Made by a program: the position numbers and the translations under genes. A stretch of 42,718 bases of DNA from Fidelibacterota bacterium (GTDB lineage: Bacteria; Fidelibacterota; Marinisomatia; Marinisomatales; UBA1611): NCBI GenBank assembly GCA_002718655.1, contig PBFM01000045.1, positions 1 to 42,718 of the forward strand. The letters are read 5' to 3'. Below the pieces are notes generated by a model, which saw nothing but the letters and a program-made list of their open reading frames with translations, was not told the DNA's origin and made no database searches. The stretch's first letter is position 1, and each line of letters opens with the position of its first letter. This document shows, in pieces, positions 7,067 through 16,023 of the stretch.

Positions 7067-7428
7067 TGCTTCTCACCCCTTTGGTTTAAAAGGTGCATCG
7101 TTAATTCGGTTAGTCGCGCGTCTTGTTTGTCTACGGCGGCCAGCATGGTTTCGCCCAGTCGCCGAAAGTCGTCGCGGACTTCGTCGTCTCTTTTGTCACT
7201 CGCTCGGGTCGCCGTCTCGATCGCTTTCTTGATCTCGGCGTGCTGCCCGGCGCATTCCTTTCGAATTTGCGCCCCCATTTTTTCAGCGGCACCGTCGGCG
7301 ATTTTCTGCGCCTCGGCTTCGGTTATCGGGGCGGACTTCTTAAGGCGAGCAAAAACCATTCCTACCAAACCGGCGACGATCGCCGTGATTATCGCCCCGT
7401 ATAAAACGCTTTTAAAATCGAACGGCAT
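7063..7428 (-). CDS. Membrane-anchored coiled-coil protein of the lysis cassette
   Basis: The 121-residue protein has one transmembrane helix (about residues 8-26) and then an almost continuous charged helix to the end, with heptad-like spacing and one cysteine. A strong AAGGAGG site lies nine bases before the ATG. Its stop overlaps the receiver start as ATGA. Size and shape resemble DUF2730-type proteins and inner-membrane spanins (Rz-like) of phage lysis cassettes. A holin role is less likely with a single span. A membrane partner for the receiver protein is also conceivable. Confidence 0.75.
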   Translation of the reverse strand: MPFDFKSVLYGAIITAIVAGLVGMVFARLKKSAPITEAEAQKIADGAAEKMGAQIRKECAGQHAEIKKAIETATRASDKRDDEVRDDFRRLGETMLAAVDKQDARLTELTMHLLNQRGEKQ

Positions 7429-7503
7429 GATCGATCGCCTCCTTTCTTACTGGTATTTTAGCGCACGGTTGACAATCTAACACGACAAACACACCCGGCA
7501 TAG

Positions 7504-9648
7504 TTAACTCGACGATATGGTCGCGCCAAGCGCAACGCGTTTCCATGATCCGCCGTCACTTACCGCAAGGCACGGCGCGCCGCTGTCGCCGTCGGTTACG
7601 CCGATCGCCACCATGTAACGAGTGGACGGATCCGGGACGGTAGCGGTAGAGTAAATCGGCAATATTAGATCGCCGTTCATCTTAAGACCGTTCGGCGCGA
7701 TTGTCACCGCTGCGCGAACGCCCGTACCGTCGCCGAACACTACATACTGATAACCCGCCTCTAAAAACACCGTCCCACCCGCGCCGGTGGTTAAGGTGCA
7801 GCCGCCGTCGCTGTCATTTGTCACAACCCACATTCGTTCAAGCGGTGCAACGGTTAGAGTTCGAGACGTCCCCGGCGTGCCGCCTAATTGTATAACGGGT
7901 ACGTTTGATTGTTCAGCGCTTAACGTCACGTTACCGGCCGACACGTCGGCGTAAGCCTTACCCGTTGCGCCTCGGCTCCCGCCGTCAAAAAGAACATTCG
8001 ACCATGGTTTCCACCCCGAAGCGTTAGAGGTTTTTTGGCGGAAAGCCATGCCCGGGTTAGCGTTGCTGTTATCGACCGCGATCTGCGTCACGTATTCGCC
8101 GGAACCGGGGCTGAAATACTCACCCGAAACGGTGACGCTGAACACCCCTGCGGAGTCCGGGAAAGGATTGTCCCCTGCGGTCGGGTTGCTTGCGTGCGAA
8201 CCCCCATACCCGAAATAAAAGCCGCTTTGAGTCGTGGCGTCGATGTCGTTACCTACACACCCTTTGGATCGCTTCACTCCGTAGTCTAAGGCATTAATCG
8301 AATTACCCGTGTGTAATACCTCATACCAGTTAGTGAAAATTGACCCCGACCCCCCTCGTATGTATGCTTGAACTGTGTTGTCTTGCTCGGCACCCCTAAC
8401 ATAAATTTGGTTAAAGCCGTCGTCGTCACTACGGCCTAAGTTTAAAACGCTGGCTATACTCGATGTTAAAGGCGTTCCCACCTCCCCGCCGCTTGTTCTA
8501 TAAATACCGCTTATTTTGTTCGTGTTGAAGTTCCCGATTATCGGCGGGTCTTCTAAGCCCGGAACACCGATCCCGAATTGTTTAGCGTTAACGCTGTTCC
8601 CTGAATGGTAAAGCTCCCCGTCATAAGTCCAACCGTTACCATCCCTACGTAGTTTATGAATTGAATTATTGCTATTACTCATAGCCAGTATCGCGTCCGT
8701 ATTACGGCTGACATAGGCTAAGATGTAAAACGCATCGGGCATTCCCTGCGGAATATTTGCCGCCCCCGCTGGTACTGAAAGAAAACCCCCAAAGTTTAGG
8801 GGAATAGAGTCCCAATCATTAAAAACAGGAGCATCACCCCCTAAGCCATATCCCTTAAAGCTTTCTAAGAACGCCGACGCGCCTAAATTAGCGATCGCGG
8901 CTTCTTCTGCGTCCGTAAAAGCGTTCGTGTCTGCGTTCGACTCGTAAAGTGTTTTTATTTCTGCGGCTGTTAATTCACTACCGCCACCCGAACCGGCCGC
9001 CGCTGCGATCTCGGCCCATAAGTCGCGCCACCCTCCCCAAGTAGACGCCCCGACTTTTACGCGGTGGTGCGTAGAGTCGGATCGTTTAGTTTCGATAACT
9101 TCTACCGTGAATCGATCGGACTCTTTCACAAGCTTAATAATTGCGTTTACGTTAGTAGCCGATTTAAACGCGGGCGCGTTGGCTACGGCTGACACGTCGG
9201 AATGGAAAACGGAATAAAAACCCGTCTGGTACTGGTCTAGGTCGTTATAGTCCGTTAGCGTTATGAACTTGGCGTTAGTGCCTAGCCCGTATTCGGAAAA
9301 CTCAACGCCCGCGCCGCCCACGTCGGCGATCCCCGAAGCGCGGGCAACCACTACGCGTTCTTCGTCGAGTATTTCGAAGATCCACCCGGTCGGTAAATCT
9401 ATGTAATGCCATTCAGCATTGAAGCGAAAAGCGATCTTTCCCTCGTTGGGTGCCCAGTCGCCCGTCGCCCCCTCCGGGACAAAAAACGCGCTGCCCTCAA
9501 CCGGGACGCTCGGCGGCGTCGCGGTCGTTATGCTGTTAAGACTCGCGCCCGCGTATATGTCGAGCATGGCGAGCGCTTCGTTATGGGTTAAATGCTTACT
9601 GGCCTGAGATTGTGTGATCTCGGGTAGCTTAAGCCGTGCTGTTGTCAT
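7504..9648 (-). CDS. Tail fibre / receptor-binding protein with DUF2793 and pyocin-knob-like repeats
   Basis: The 714-residue protein begins with a DUF2793-type domain (residues about 10-115, with EGSAFFVPEGATGDWA and a W-x-Y-I-DLPTGW motif), found in fibres of gene transfer agents and related siphophages. Repeated segments containing QTGFY, ISGIYR or SGFYFG followed by N-containing loops and ending in W-x-x-x-L resemble pyocin-knob modules; four or so are visible. The final 150 residues form a beta-rich tip. It is the last structural gene, coupled by ATGA to the tail hub, and probably determines receptor recognition. Confidence 0.85.
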   Translation of the reverse strand: MTTARLKLPEITQSQASKHLTHNEALAMLDIYAGASLNSITTATPPSVPVEGSAFFVPEGATGDWAPNEGKIAFRFNAEWHYIDLPTGWIFEILDEERVVVARASGIADVGGAGVEFSEYGLGTNAKFITLTDYNDLDQYQTGFYSVFHSDVSAVANAPAFKSATNVNAIIKLVKESDRFTVEVIETKRSDSTHHRVKVGASTWGGWRDLWAEIAAAAGSGGGSELTAAEIKTLYESNADTNAFTDAEEAAIANLGASAFLESFKGYGLGGDAPVFNDWDSIPLNFGGFLSVPAGAANIPQGMPDAFYILAYVSRNTDAILAMSNSNNSIHKLRRDGNGWTYDGELYHSGNSVNAKQFGIGVPGLEDPPIIGNFNTNKISGIYRTSGGEVGTPLTSSIASVLNLGRSDDDGFNQIYVRGAEQDNTVQAYIRGGSGSIFTNWYEVLHTGNSINALDYGVKRSKGCVGNDIDATTQSGFYFGYGGSHASNPTAGDNPFPDSAGVFSVTVSGEYFSPGSGEYVTQIAVDNSNANPGMAFRQKTSNASGWKPWSNVLFDGGSRGATGKAYADVSAGNVTLSAEQSNVPVIQLGGTPGTSRTLTVAPLERMWVVTNDSDGGCTLTTGAGGTVFLEAGYQYVVFGDGTGVRAAVTIAPNGLKMNGDLILPIYSTATVPDPSTRYMVAIGVTDGDSGAPCLAVSDGGSWKRVALGATISSS

Positions 9649-12600
9649 ATTACGATCCCCGCTGGTTTTCCGTCGCCGACTACCGCCGAAACTTGGACTA
9701 TTTCTAAATATCTTTCGTCGCCCGGCCCGAAGTAGCCGTCTAATTCTTCGTAGCTAAAAAATACACTAGGCGACGTTATTTCATGTGTCCGAAGTATGTC
9801 ACCCCCGATCCCGTCGCGCAAGTAAGCCCGATACAACTCGGACGCCTCGCCGAGTACCGCGTCGACCCCGTCGCGCCATTCAGCCGATAAGCGGGTCTGT
9901 CTGATCCATGTGACGGTGATCCCGGTTGCCGCTTTTCGTGCCTTAAGGTGCACCGGCGCGAATGGCTTTAAGCGCTCCGCGTAAGGCGTAAAGGTTAGCG
10001 GCTCGACGTCGGCTTCGGTCTGCCCTACTGAAACGGCTTTGTAATAGCTTTCTACGCCTATTTCGTTTTCATTCAATGGAACATCAGCGATCCCGGTGGA
10101 AGACAGCAAAATGAAGCGTTCACCGCTCACATGGCCGTATATTCGATCGCGGGTGCCACAACGACCACGGGCGATCGTGCTAATCTCGAATTGACTCGCG
10201 CCAACGATCACGGCGTCTTTAAAATAAATGATCTCGTTGCCGACTAGCGCAAGGTTTTTACCCGCCAAGAACTCGCCCTCACTGATGCTTGAAAGCGTGC
10301 CGTTTTCTAGCGTTACGATTAAGCGGCTTTCACGGTCAAACTGATCCGGGCTCTTTTCAAGTAATGGCGCGTTTACTATGCCGTGCGTCGGCTCCACTAG
10401 GTACCGCGCGCTCGCCGAATATGTAACATCGTCGGTAGACGTAAACAGGCCAGCCCCGCGCCAGTTTGACCCAAGCGGCACCGGGTAAGACGACACCCCG
10501 ATCGAGTCGAGATCGTCACGGTAAAGCGGTATATCCAATATGACGCCGATCGTCCCCGCGACGGCATTAACACCCGTCGTTCCTGCCGGGTCGCCACTCC
10601 CCGCAATGCCAAACGTGAACGCGGTCGGGTCGTAGCTGTGCGCTTTCACGTCTGCCACACCCTCGGCGCTTAAGTCTATTTCTCTAAACTGCATACGGCG
10701 GATCACGTTGTCGATCATGTATTCGCGAACGTCGCCCGGCTGCAGCGTCTTGTCGGTTATCGCGAACTCATAGTCGGTGCGCTGGCTGTGCGCTTTTAGC
10801 ATTTGCGTGTAGCAGATCTGCAGCGCTTCGTCGCCGGACATATAAACCGGGCTTTTAAAGCTGCGTTCGTCTTCGCTGCGCGCTGATCGCTTCTCAATGT
10901 AACGCGTATCGTCTTGGCCGTTGCGCGACGAATTCGGGAAGTCCAGTTCTACCCGGCGCGGCAATTCGGACTCTCGGGTGCGGGTCTCATTAAAACCACG
11001 CGAGGTGATCACATTTTCGAGGCTTTCAACGCTGACCGTACGAGACCGCGCCGCTATCCATTCAGCATGTGTTTTTAGCCGGTCTTCGATTGTTTGCCTT
11101 GGAATACCTACTGCAGCGCGCACCGAGTCGAGCGGCCCTAAAAACTTAGCTAGTACCGTTACGATCTCGCCCGACCAAAAACCGAACCACTCCGCGTTCG
11201 CCGGGTTATGTGACCACGTCCCCGCGACTTCTCCGTACGCGTCGCCCCATAGTCTTTCGAGGTAGTCCCACAAGCGATCAATTAAAGTGACCATGCGAGC
11301 CTGTTCGGTGCCGTGCAAATGCAAGTACGCCGCCGCGCGCATAAAGAGCGCCGCCGCGTGCGGTTCGTCGTAGTCTCCGTAAGCCGGGATCGTGCCGTAT
11401 GTATAGCCAATGCAAAGCCATTGAATTTCACCGTCTAGGACACTCGACCCGATCGACGTCGGGAAGTTCGGCGCGCTCGCTGCGGTCGATCCACCCTCGG
11501 ACAAATTGACACAACGATAAACGCGGCCGTTGTAAGGCGTGGCGACGTCACCCGGCGAGTAAGGGCGGGAACGCTGAATAAATGCGAGTGTTTCCGGGAA
11601 GTTTGTCGGGATGTATTGATCCGGGTCTTGCCATTCGCTTTCAAGCCATGCGAGGAAGTAAGACGCGAGCAACGCGGCGCGGCTGTTACTGGATAAGTGC
11701 GCCGACTCTGCCAACGCTGCGACCGCCCGCGCGGTATAGCCGACCCACTGCGAGTTCGGATCGACCCAGTCAAACGTCCACGTATTCGGGGCGGCGTCGG
11801 TCGCTTGCAAGTCGAAGCGATCCCACACGTAAGACGGCATGAACGGCCCGCGCTGTCCGTAGCGGCTGAAATACTCGTTTTGTGAATCTTCCATAAAGTC
11901 GAGCATACCCTCAAGCCCGGCGCTATTGTTAAGGCGCGACCATACAACCGGGTCTTGATAACCGATCCCCGGTGCGCCTCGCCATTCGATTAGCTGGCCG
12001 TCGATACTGTTCGCGGTGTACGGCGCAATGTGCGGCGAGTAGGGCAGTTGTAGTTCCGGCACCGGGCGGAAATTCAAAAGTTCGATCTCTGCGGCGGGCT
12101 CGCTTTGGTAGGTGTAGCCCACAACGTCGATCACTACGCCCTCCTGTAACGGCGTTGCGTTAATCACGGGACGCCAACCAAAATCACCGCGTATTGTGTA
12201 AGCGATCCAATCTTCAAGCGGGATCACCTCGTCGATCTCCCCGGCTCCGGGTTGTAGAGTACGGCGCAAAAAATAACGGGTGGAGTTGTCGACCGTTGGC
12301 CCTGATTGAACAAAGATAGTGATCGAAGCGGTCGCGTCAATGTCATATTTGAGGCGAACCCGGATCCCGGTGTCGGTTGCTTTGATTGAGTCGCGTAAAC
12401 CCCGGCCGACTTGTGCCTCGCCCTCGCCCTCTGGTATCACGGCCAAAACGCCGAGATCGTTAGAACGTGAAAGCGAGTTGTCACCGAAACCGGGACGGCT
12501 CGACGATACATAAGCACCCGACGTGTTTAACGGCTCGCCGCCTCGCGGCTTGAACCACGCCCGGCCGTCGTCAACGTTAAACACGGTGTATATGCTCGCC

Positions 12601-14174
12601 TCGGTGGCGTTATACGCGTCGGTGTACTGCTGTTCGCCCGTAACGTCGGCGAGTAGTTCAAAGCATTCCAGCGCCCACGGCATGACGTCCACGGCGCAAT
12701 CTATTTCACCGGGTTCCAACGGCCGCCAATACGGCCAAGCCTCCATGTTTTGCGAAACATTAAGCACCGGGCCGAAGTTATAGATCACCATAGCGTTAGC
12801 GGTTAGCGCGCCGCCGCTGCTATCGCCTTGGAGTACAAGAGTAGTTCCTGTCTCGTCGGTTTCCACGCTTACCGGGACGCCGTAGTCATCGCCGTTAATA
12901 CTGGCGAATGGGTTAAAAAACGTAACCCAAGACGATTGATCCGAATAGATGCGCGTGATCTGTTTGATACTCTCGCCGAAATTCGGGTAGCCCGCTGGTA
13001 TAAACGCCGTCCAACCACCGGCGAACGGTTCAAGGTAAATTTTAACGTTTAGCTTTTCACTTTGCGCCGCGACGGGTGCCTTGCAGTTATAAAGCCAGTG
13101 CGGCGAATACAAAGTGTCTGTATCGGTCGGCGGGGTCTGGTTGTATATCCCATCAACACCCCGGCGTAAATTATCCATTATGCCGCGCCACTCGCTCGTC
13201 GAATCGCCGACGTACTTAACCGCCAACGCTGCGGCGCGTAACATTAAGAACTGACCCTCTGACGTGCCCGCCTCGCTCGGGAAGTAACCCTGACGGCCTA
13301 AAACGTCGTGATACGCGTTAACCAGGAGCCCGTCTTCGTTGATCAAACATGGCTCGTTGTACTCGTCGCGCTCAACCGGGACAGGGTCGCTTTTGAACAC
13401 TAGCTTTTCGCCTTTCTCCTGCGGAAAGAAATTGTATAAAGCCATAAGCGGTTCAAGCTGTTCCATACCCGAGCCCGACGACGTGAACGAATACCCGGTG
13501 ATCGTGTCGGACAGTTCCGAGACGTCGAAAAGCGTCGGCGGGATCCCGGAACGCACGCAAATTTCGCCGACTAGGTCGCGCAAATAAAGCGGGTACGGGT
13601 AAACAGTGTCATACGTTGAGCCGGTGCCGTTCTCCACGACCTCGACTTCCACCGAGGGGACACGGTTCCCGAATTCTTCCAGCTCAATGTCTTGGAATAC
13701 GATGTAAGCCCGGCCCCGGTACGCGGGCGTCGCGTCGCCGTAACGCGCTTGTAAAATCGGGTCGGGCATCTGGTCTTCGGTGCCGTGGTAGACGTTAAAA
13801 AATGACTCGGCCGTCTCGCGCGCTTGCGCTACCGTCCCGGACATAAACGGGCGGTTTTCATAAAACAGTTTCGAGTTAAGCCAGATCCGGCGCACGCCTT
13901 GGATCTTTTGCGGGCATATCATAACGGCGAACGTTGCCGAATAGGTGTAAGTGGTTTTCGTGTATGACGACGTTCCGCCACCTTTACCGCCCGCCTCGAC
14001 TTCTTCTTCGTGCACCGTCTCGACGATCGGTAATTGGTGGATAAGACGCGCCGGGATCCGAGCCATGCCCTTAACGCGTGCTAAAACTTTACCATACCCG
14101 ACCGGGTTTACGTCGGACGTGTCGAGGCGTTCGCCCTCTTGATCGGGTAAGTCTACGCTGAATAATGATCCCAT
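9645..14174 (-). CDS. Tail hub / tip protein with a large inserted helical-barrel domain
   Basis: At 1509 residues this is the largest gene. Residues 1 to about 275 (VGYGKVLARVKGMARIPARL, later RAYIVFQDIELEEFGNRVP) and about 1050 to 1509 (NVITSRGFNETRT, DKTLQPGD, ARGRCGTRD) match the two halves of phage tail-3/GTA hub proteins. Between them lies a roughly 770-residue block rich in aromatic residues and paired helices, such as CAVDVMPWALECFELL and HAAALFMRAAAYL, suggesting an alpha/alpha-barrel hydrolase-like domain. A short module with YSPGDVATPYNGRVYRC looks like a carbohydrate-binding repeat. It would act at the tail tip during adsorption and wall penetration. Confidence 0.88.
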   Translation of the reverse strand: MGSLFSVDLPDQEGERLDTSDVNPVGYGKVLARVKGMARIPARLIHQLPIVETVHEEEVEAGGKGGGTSSYTKTTYTYSATFAVMICPQKIQGVRRIWLNSKLFYENRPFMSGTVAQARETAESFFNVYHGTEDQMPDPILQARYGDATPAYRGRAYIVFQDIELEEFGNRVPSVEVEVVENGTGSTYDTVYPYPLYLRDLVGEICVRSGIPPTLFDVSELSDTITGYSFTSSGSGMEQLEPLMALYNFFPQEKGEKLVFKSDPVPVERDEYNEPCLINEDGLLVNAYHDVLGRQGYFPSEAGTSEGQFLMLRAAALAVKYVGDSTSEWRGIMDNLRRGVDGIYNQTPPTDTDTLYSPHWLYNCKAPVAAQSEKLNVKIYLEPFAGGWTAFIPAGYPNFGESIKQITRIYSDQSSWVTFFNPFASINGDDYGVPVSVETDETGTTLVLQGDSSGGALTANAMVIYNFGPVLNVSQNMEAWPYWRPLEPGEIDCAVDVMPWALECFELLADVTGEQQYTDAYNATEASIYTVFNVDDGRAWFKPRGGEPLNTSGAYVSSSRPGFGDNSLSRSNDLGVLAVIPEGEGEAQVGRGLRDSIKATDTGIRVRLKYDIDATASITIFVQSGPTVDNSTRYFLRRTLQPGAGEIDEVIPLEDWIAYTIRGDFGWRPVINATPLQEGVVIDVVGYTYQSEPAAEIELLNFRPVPELQLPYSPHIAPYTANSIDGQLIEWRGAPGIGYQDPVVWSRLNNSAGLEGMLDFMEDSQNEYFSRYGQRGPFMPSYVWDRFDLQATDAAPNTWTFDWVDPNSQWVGYTARAVAALAESAHLSSNSRAALLASYFLAWLESEWQDPDQYIPTNFPETLAFIQRSRPYSPGDVATPYNGRVYRCVNLSEGGSTAASAPNFPTSIGSSVLDGEIQWLCIGYTYGTIPAYGDYDEPHAAALFMRAAAYLHLHGTEQARMVTLIDRLWDYLERLWGDAYGEVAGTWSHNPANAEWFGFWSGEIVTVLAKFLGPLDSVRAAVGIPRQTIEDRLKTHAEWIAARSRTVSVESLENVITSRGFNETRTRESELPRRVELDFPNSSRNGQDDTRYIEKRSARSEDERSFKSPVYMSGDEALQICYTQMLKAHSQRTDYEFAITDKTLQPGDVREYMIDNVIRRMQFREIDLSAEGVADVKAHSYDPTAFTFGIAGSGDPAGTTGVNAVAGTIGVILDIPLYRDDLDSIGVSSYPVPLGSNWRGAGLFTSTDDVTYSASARYLVEPTHGIVNAPLLEKSPDQFDRESRLIVTLENGTLSSISEGEFLAGKNLALVGNEIIYFKDAVIVGASQFEISTIARGRCGTRDRIYGHVSGERFILLSSTGIADVPLNENEIGVESYYKAVSVGQTEADVEPLTFTPYAERLKPFAPVHLKARKAATGITVTWIRQTRLSAEWRDGVDAVLGEASELYRAYLRDGIGGDILRTHEITSPSVFFSYEELDGYFGPGDERYLEIVQVSAVVGDGKPAGIVI

Positions 14175-14608
14175 TCTTTTAACCTGTGTACTGTGTGAAT
14201 CTGCTTAAACGTGCGCGGATCCAGACTTTGTTCGATTACTTTCCGCGCGGCTTGGTAGCTGTGAACGATCGTATTTTCTCCGACGTATAGCGCCAAGTGT
14301 TGCGGGAATTTGCGAAGCTTTAGTAGAAGAATATCACCGGCGGCCATTTCTTGCACGGGTACGGTGTGACAGTAGCGCCCTAAGTGCTTAAGCAGTAGAG
14401 CCGGGCGAGGCACCCGCGAATAGTCGGTAGGTAGGTCGAACTCGACCCCGGCCGTTTCGTGCGCGGCCATTACGAGCCCTATGCAATCCAGCCCCGCGCC
14501 CGGTGTCCGTCCTTGGTGTTTGTAAGGTGTGTTTTTGAAACTGCGAGCGGCGTTACAAATTAACTGTATTGAAGAAGCCCGCGACCCAGTCGTCGGAATC
14601 TGGCACAT
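14153..14608 (-). CDS. NlpC/P60 peptidoglycan peptidase of the tail tip
   Basis: The ATG at 14608 (151 residues) is preferred because GGTGA lies five bases upstream; an in-frame GTG at 14617 is the alternative. The protein shows the papain-like NlpC/P60 arrangement: catalytic Cys42 in GLDCIG, His103 in PQHLALY and a further His115. In GTA-type tails this gene always sits between DUF2163 and the hub. Its product cuts peptide cross-links so that the tail can cross the wall. It overlaps DUF2163 by 56 bases and the hub gene by 22. Confidence 0.9.
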   Translation of the reverse strand: MCQIPTTGSRASSIQLICNAARSFKNTPYKHQGRTPGAGLDCIGLVMAAHETAGVEFDLPTDYSRVPRPALLLKHLGRYCHTVPVQEMAAGDILLLKLRKFPQHLALYVGENTIVHSYQAARKVIEQSLDPRTFKQIHTVHRLKEWDHYSA

Positions 14609-15398
14609 AAGGTTCACCGTAATAATTAAGCATGTTGTTATACTTTTGGCAGTCGGTGATCCACTTATTGCAGCCGAACGTCACGACGCCATTTAAACCC
14701 GTCGGATCGAACGCGGGCGGCTCGGTCAATGTTAGTCTGTCCGCCGTGTTGCTGTCTATGTCGAATTTAACCCCGTTAGATAGTTCGAGCAATCCGCGCC
14801 GGGCGTCATTTACGCCTAAGTTCGGAATATTGATCGAGACAACGCGGCCGCTGTAACCCGTTATAAAGCCGCTTTTTCGGTATTGGCTTAAGTCTGCCCG
14901 GCAATTGTGATCGCCGAACTCTGCGCGGCATAGGCGCGACGTTTTAACGCTGTTCGACTGTCTTAATAAGTCGGTAAGCGTCCGGGCTTCGATAACCCAC
15001 GCGCCACGCTCCCGGATAGCGTCACCCACTACGCCACTTTTAACCCAAATAACTGACGTCTCGGTGATCTCCGCTGGTGGGTTTTTATAGTTCAGTTCGA
15101 ACACATCAATTTTAGCGCCGTCGTAAAGCTTGTTTAAAACTTGTTCCGGGACGCCGTCCTCGTCGTCTATTAGCCCGTGAACTTCGGTTGTGTCAACGTC
15201 TAGCCCCATCGTCGCGGCCGTGTCGGTCTGTGAGACGCCCGAGGCTTTAAAAACCAAGCCGCCCGCCTCAATGCTTGAATCATGCGACGTAAAGCCCACC
15301 ACGACGCCGTCCGTGCGCGTAACGCGCCAACACGTCGCCAAGGTGGTGACGGTTTCGATCAAATGCTCGCGTAAGATATTATCGATCGCTCTACTCAT
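14553..15398 (-). CDS. DUF2163 tail-tip adaptor protein, probable Fe-S binder
   Basis: The 281-residue protein matches DUF2163/BR0599: N-terminal TLATCWRVTRTDG, central TLTDLLRQ and a C-terminal cysteine domain. Four cysteines (C157, C166, C243, C250) are arranged as in GTA tail-tip proteins and are comparable to the iron-sulfur site of lambda gpL. It should sit between the distal tail ring and the hub. It is coupled by ATGA to the DUF2460 gene. Confidence 0.9.
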   Translation of the reverse strand: MSRAIDNILREHLIETVTTLATCWRVTRTDGVVVGFTSHDSSIEAGGLVFKASGVSQTDTAATMGLDVDTTEVHGLIDDEDGVPEQVLNKLYDGAKIDVFELNYKNPPAEITETSVIWVKSGVVGDAIRERGAWVIEARTLTDLLRQSNSVKTSRLCRAEFGDHNCRADLSQYRKSGFITGYSGRVVSINIPNLGVNDARRGLLELSNGVKFDIDSNTADRLTLTEPPAFDPTGLNGVVTFGCNKWITDCQKYNNMLNYYGEPYVPDSDDWVAGFFNTVNL

Positions 15399-16021
15399 GG
15401 GATCAGCCTTTCTTCGGTTAGTACCACGTTTACGGTTCCGTTGTCGTAGCCGTCGAGGTTAGTCGGTAGGTCGTCTTCTTCAAAGCTTACCGGGACGTCG
15501 AACTCATAGCCCGCCGTGATCAAGGTTCCGGGCGTGGGTGCCGACAAGAAAGTAAGCCGCCCGAATTCGTCCACCGTGTAACCGGCCGGGTCGACGTTTA
15601 AGCCGCTAAACGCAACGATTAACGTATTTAAGCGCGGCTTGTTGATACGGCGAAATTTCACATGCGGCCCGACGGTGTAACGCTTCACTAGTTGAAAAGT
15701 CCGGGTTGTGCCGTCGCCGGTTCCGATCAGCTGATCGCTTCGGCTGATCTCGTCGTGAGGCAAACAACTTTTATAATCGAACCAATCTTTAAACCGAAAC
15801 GAATGCGCGGCACCCTCGGCAACGTGAAAGAAACTTAAGACCTTGTGCAAGTCCTCGAACGACCGAACGCCGAACGCCACGTCGTAAGAGTGTAGCGGGT
15901 ATTCCCAGTTGATATTCTTTTTAACGCGGCCGTTTAGCGACTCGGTGCGGCTTGTGCTGTAACGCGGGCCGCCCTGCGCGCCGTTGCTTATATCTTCCGG
16001 GAAAATTTCATTTATAAACAT
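15395..16021 (-). CDS. DUF2460 distal tail protein
   Basis: This 208-residue protein follows the DUF2460 pattern: an early FPEDIS..AQGGPRYST, the segment HSYDVAFGVRSFEDL, then AHSFRFKDWFDYKS. It forms the distal tail ring on which DUF2163 and the hub assemble. It starts two bases after the tape-measure stop. The order tape measure, DUF2460, DUF2163, NlpC/P60, hub is the diagnostic GTA-like tail-tip set. Confidence 0.92.
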   Translation of the reverse strand: MFINEIFPEDISNGAQGGPRYSTSRTESLNGRVKKNINWEYPLHSYDVAFGVRSFEDLHKVLSFFHVAEGAAHSFRFKDWFDYKSCLPHDEISRSDQLIGTGDGTTRTFQLVKRYTVGPHVKFRRINKPRLNTLIVAFSGLNVDPAGYTVDEFGRLTFLSAPTPGTLITAGYEFDVPVSFEEDDLPTNLDGYDNGTVNVVLTEERLIP

Positions 16022-16023
16022 AG

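Noticed and set aside
7429-7503. Late promoter for the lysis cassette (TAAAAT near 7455)
   Set aside because: A -10-like box is present on the minus strand but no -35 at acceptable spacing; the cassette can be read from the structural operon.
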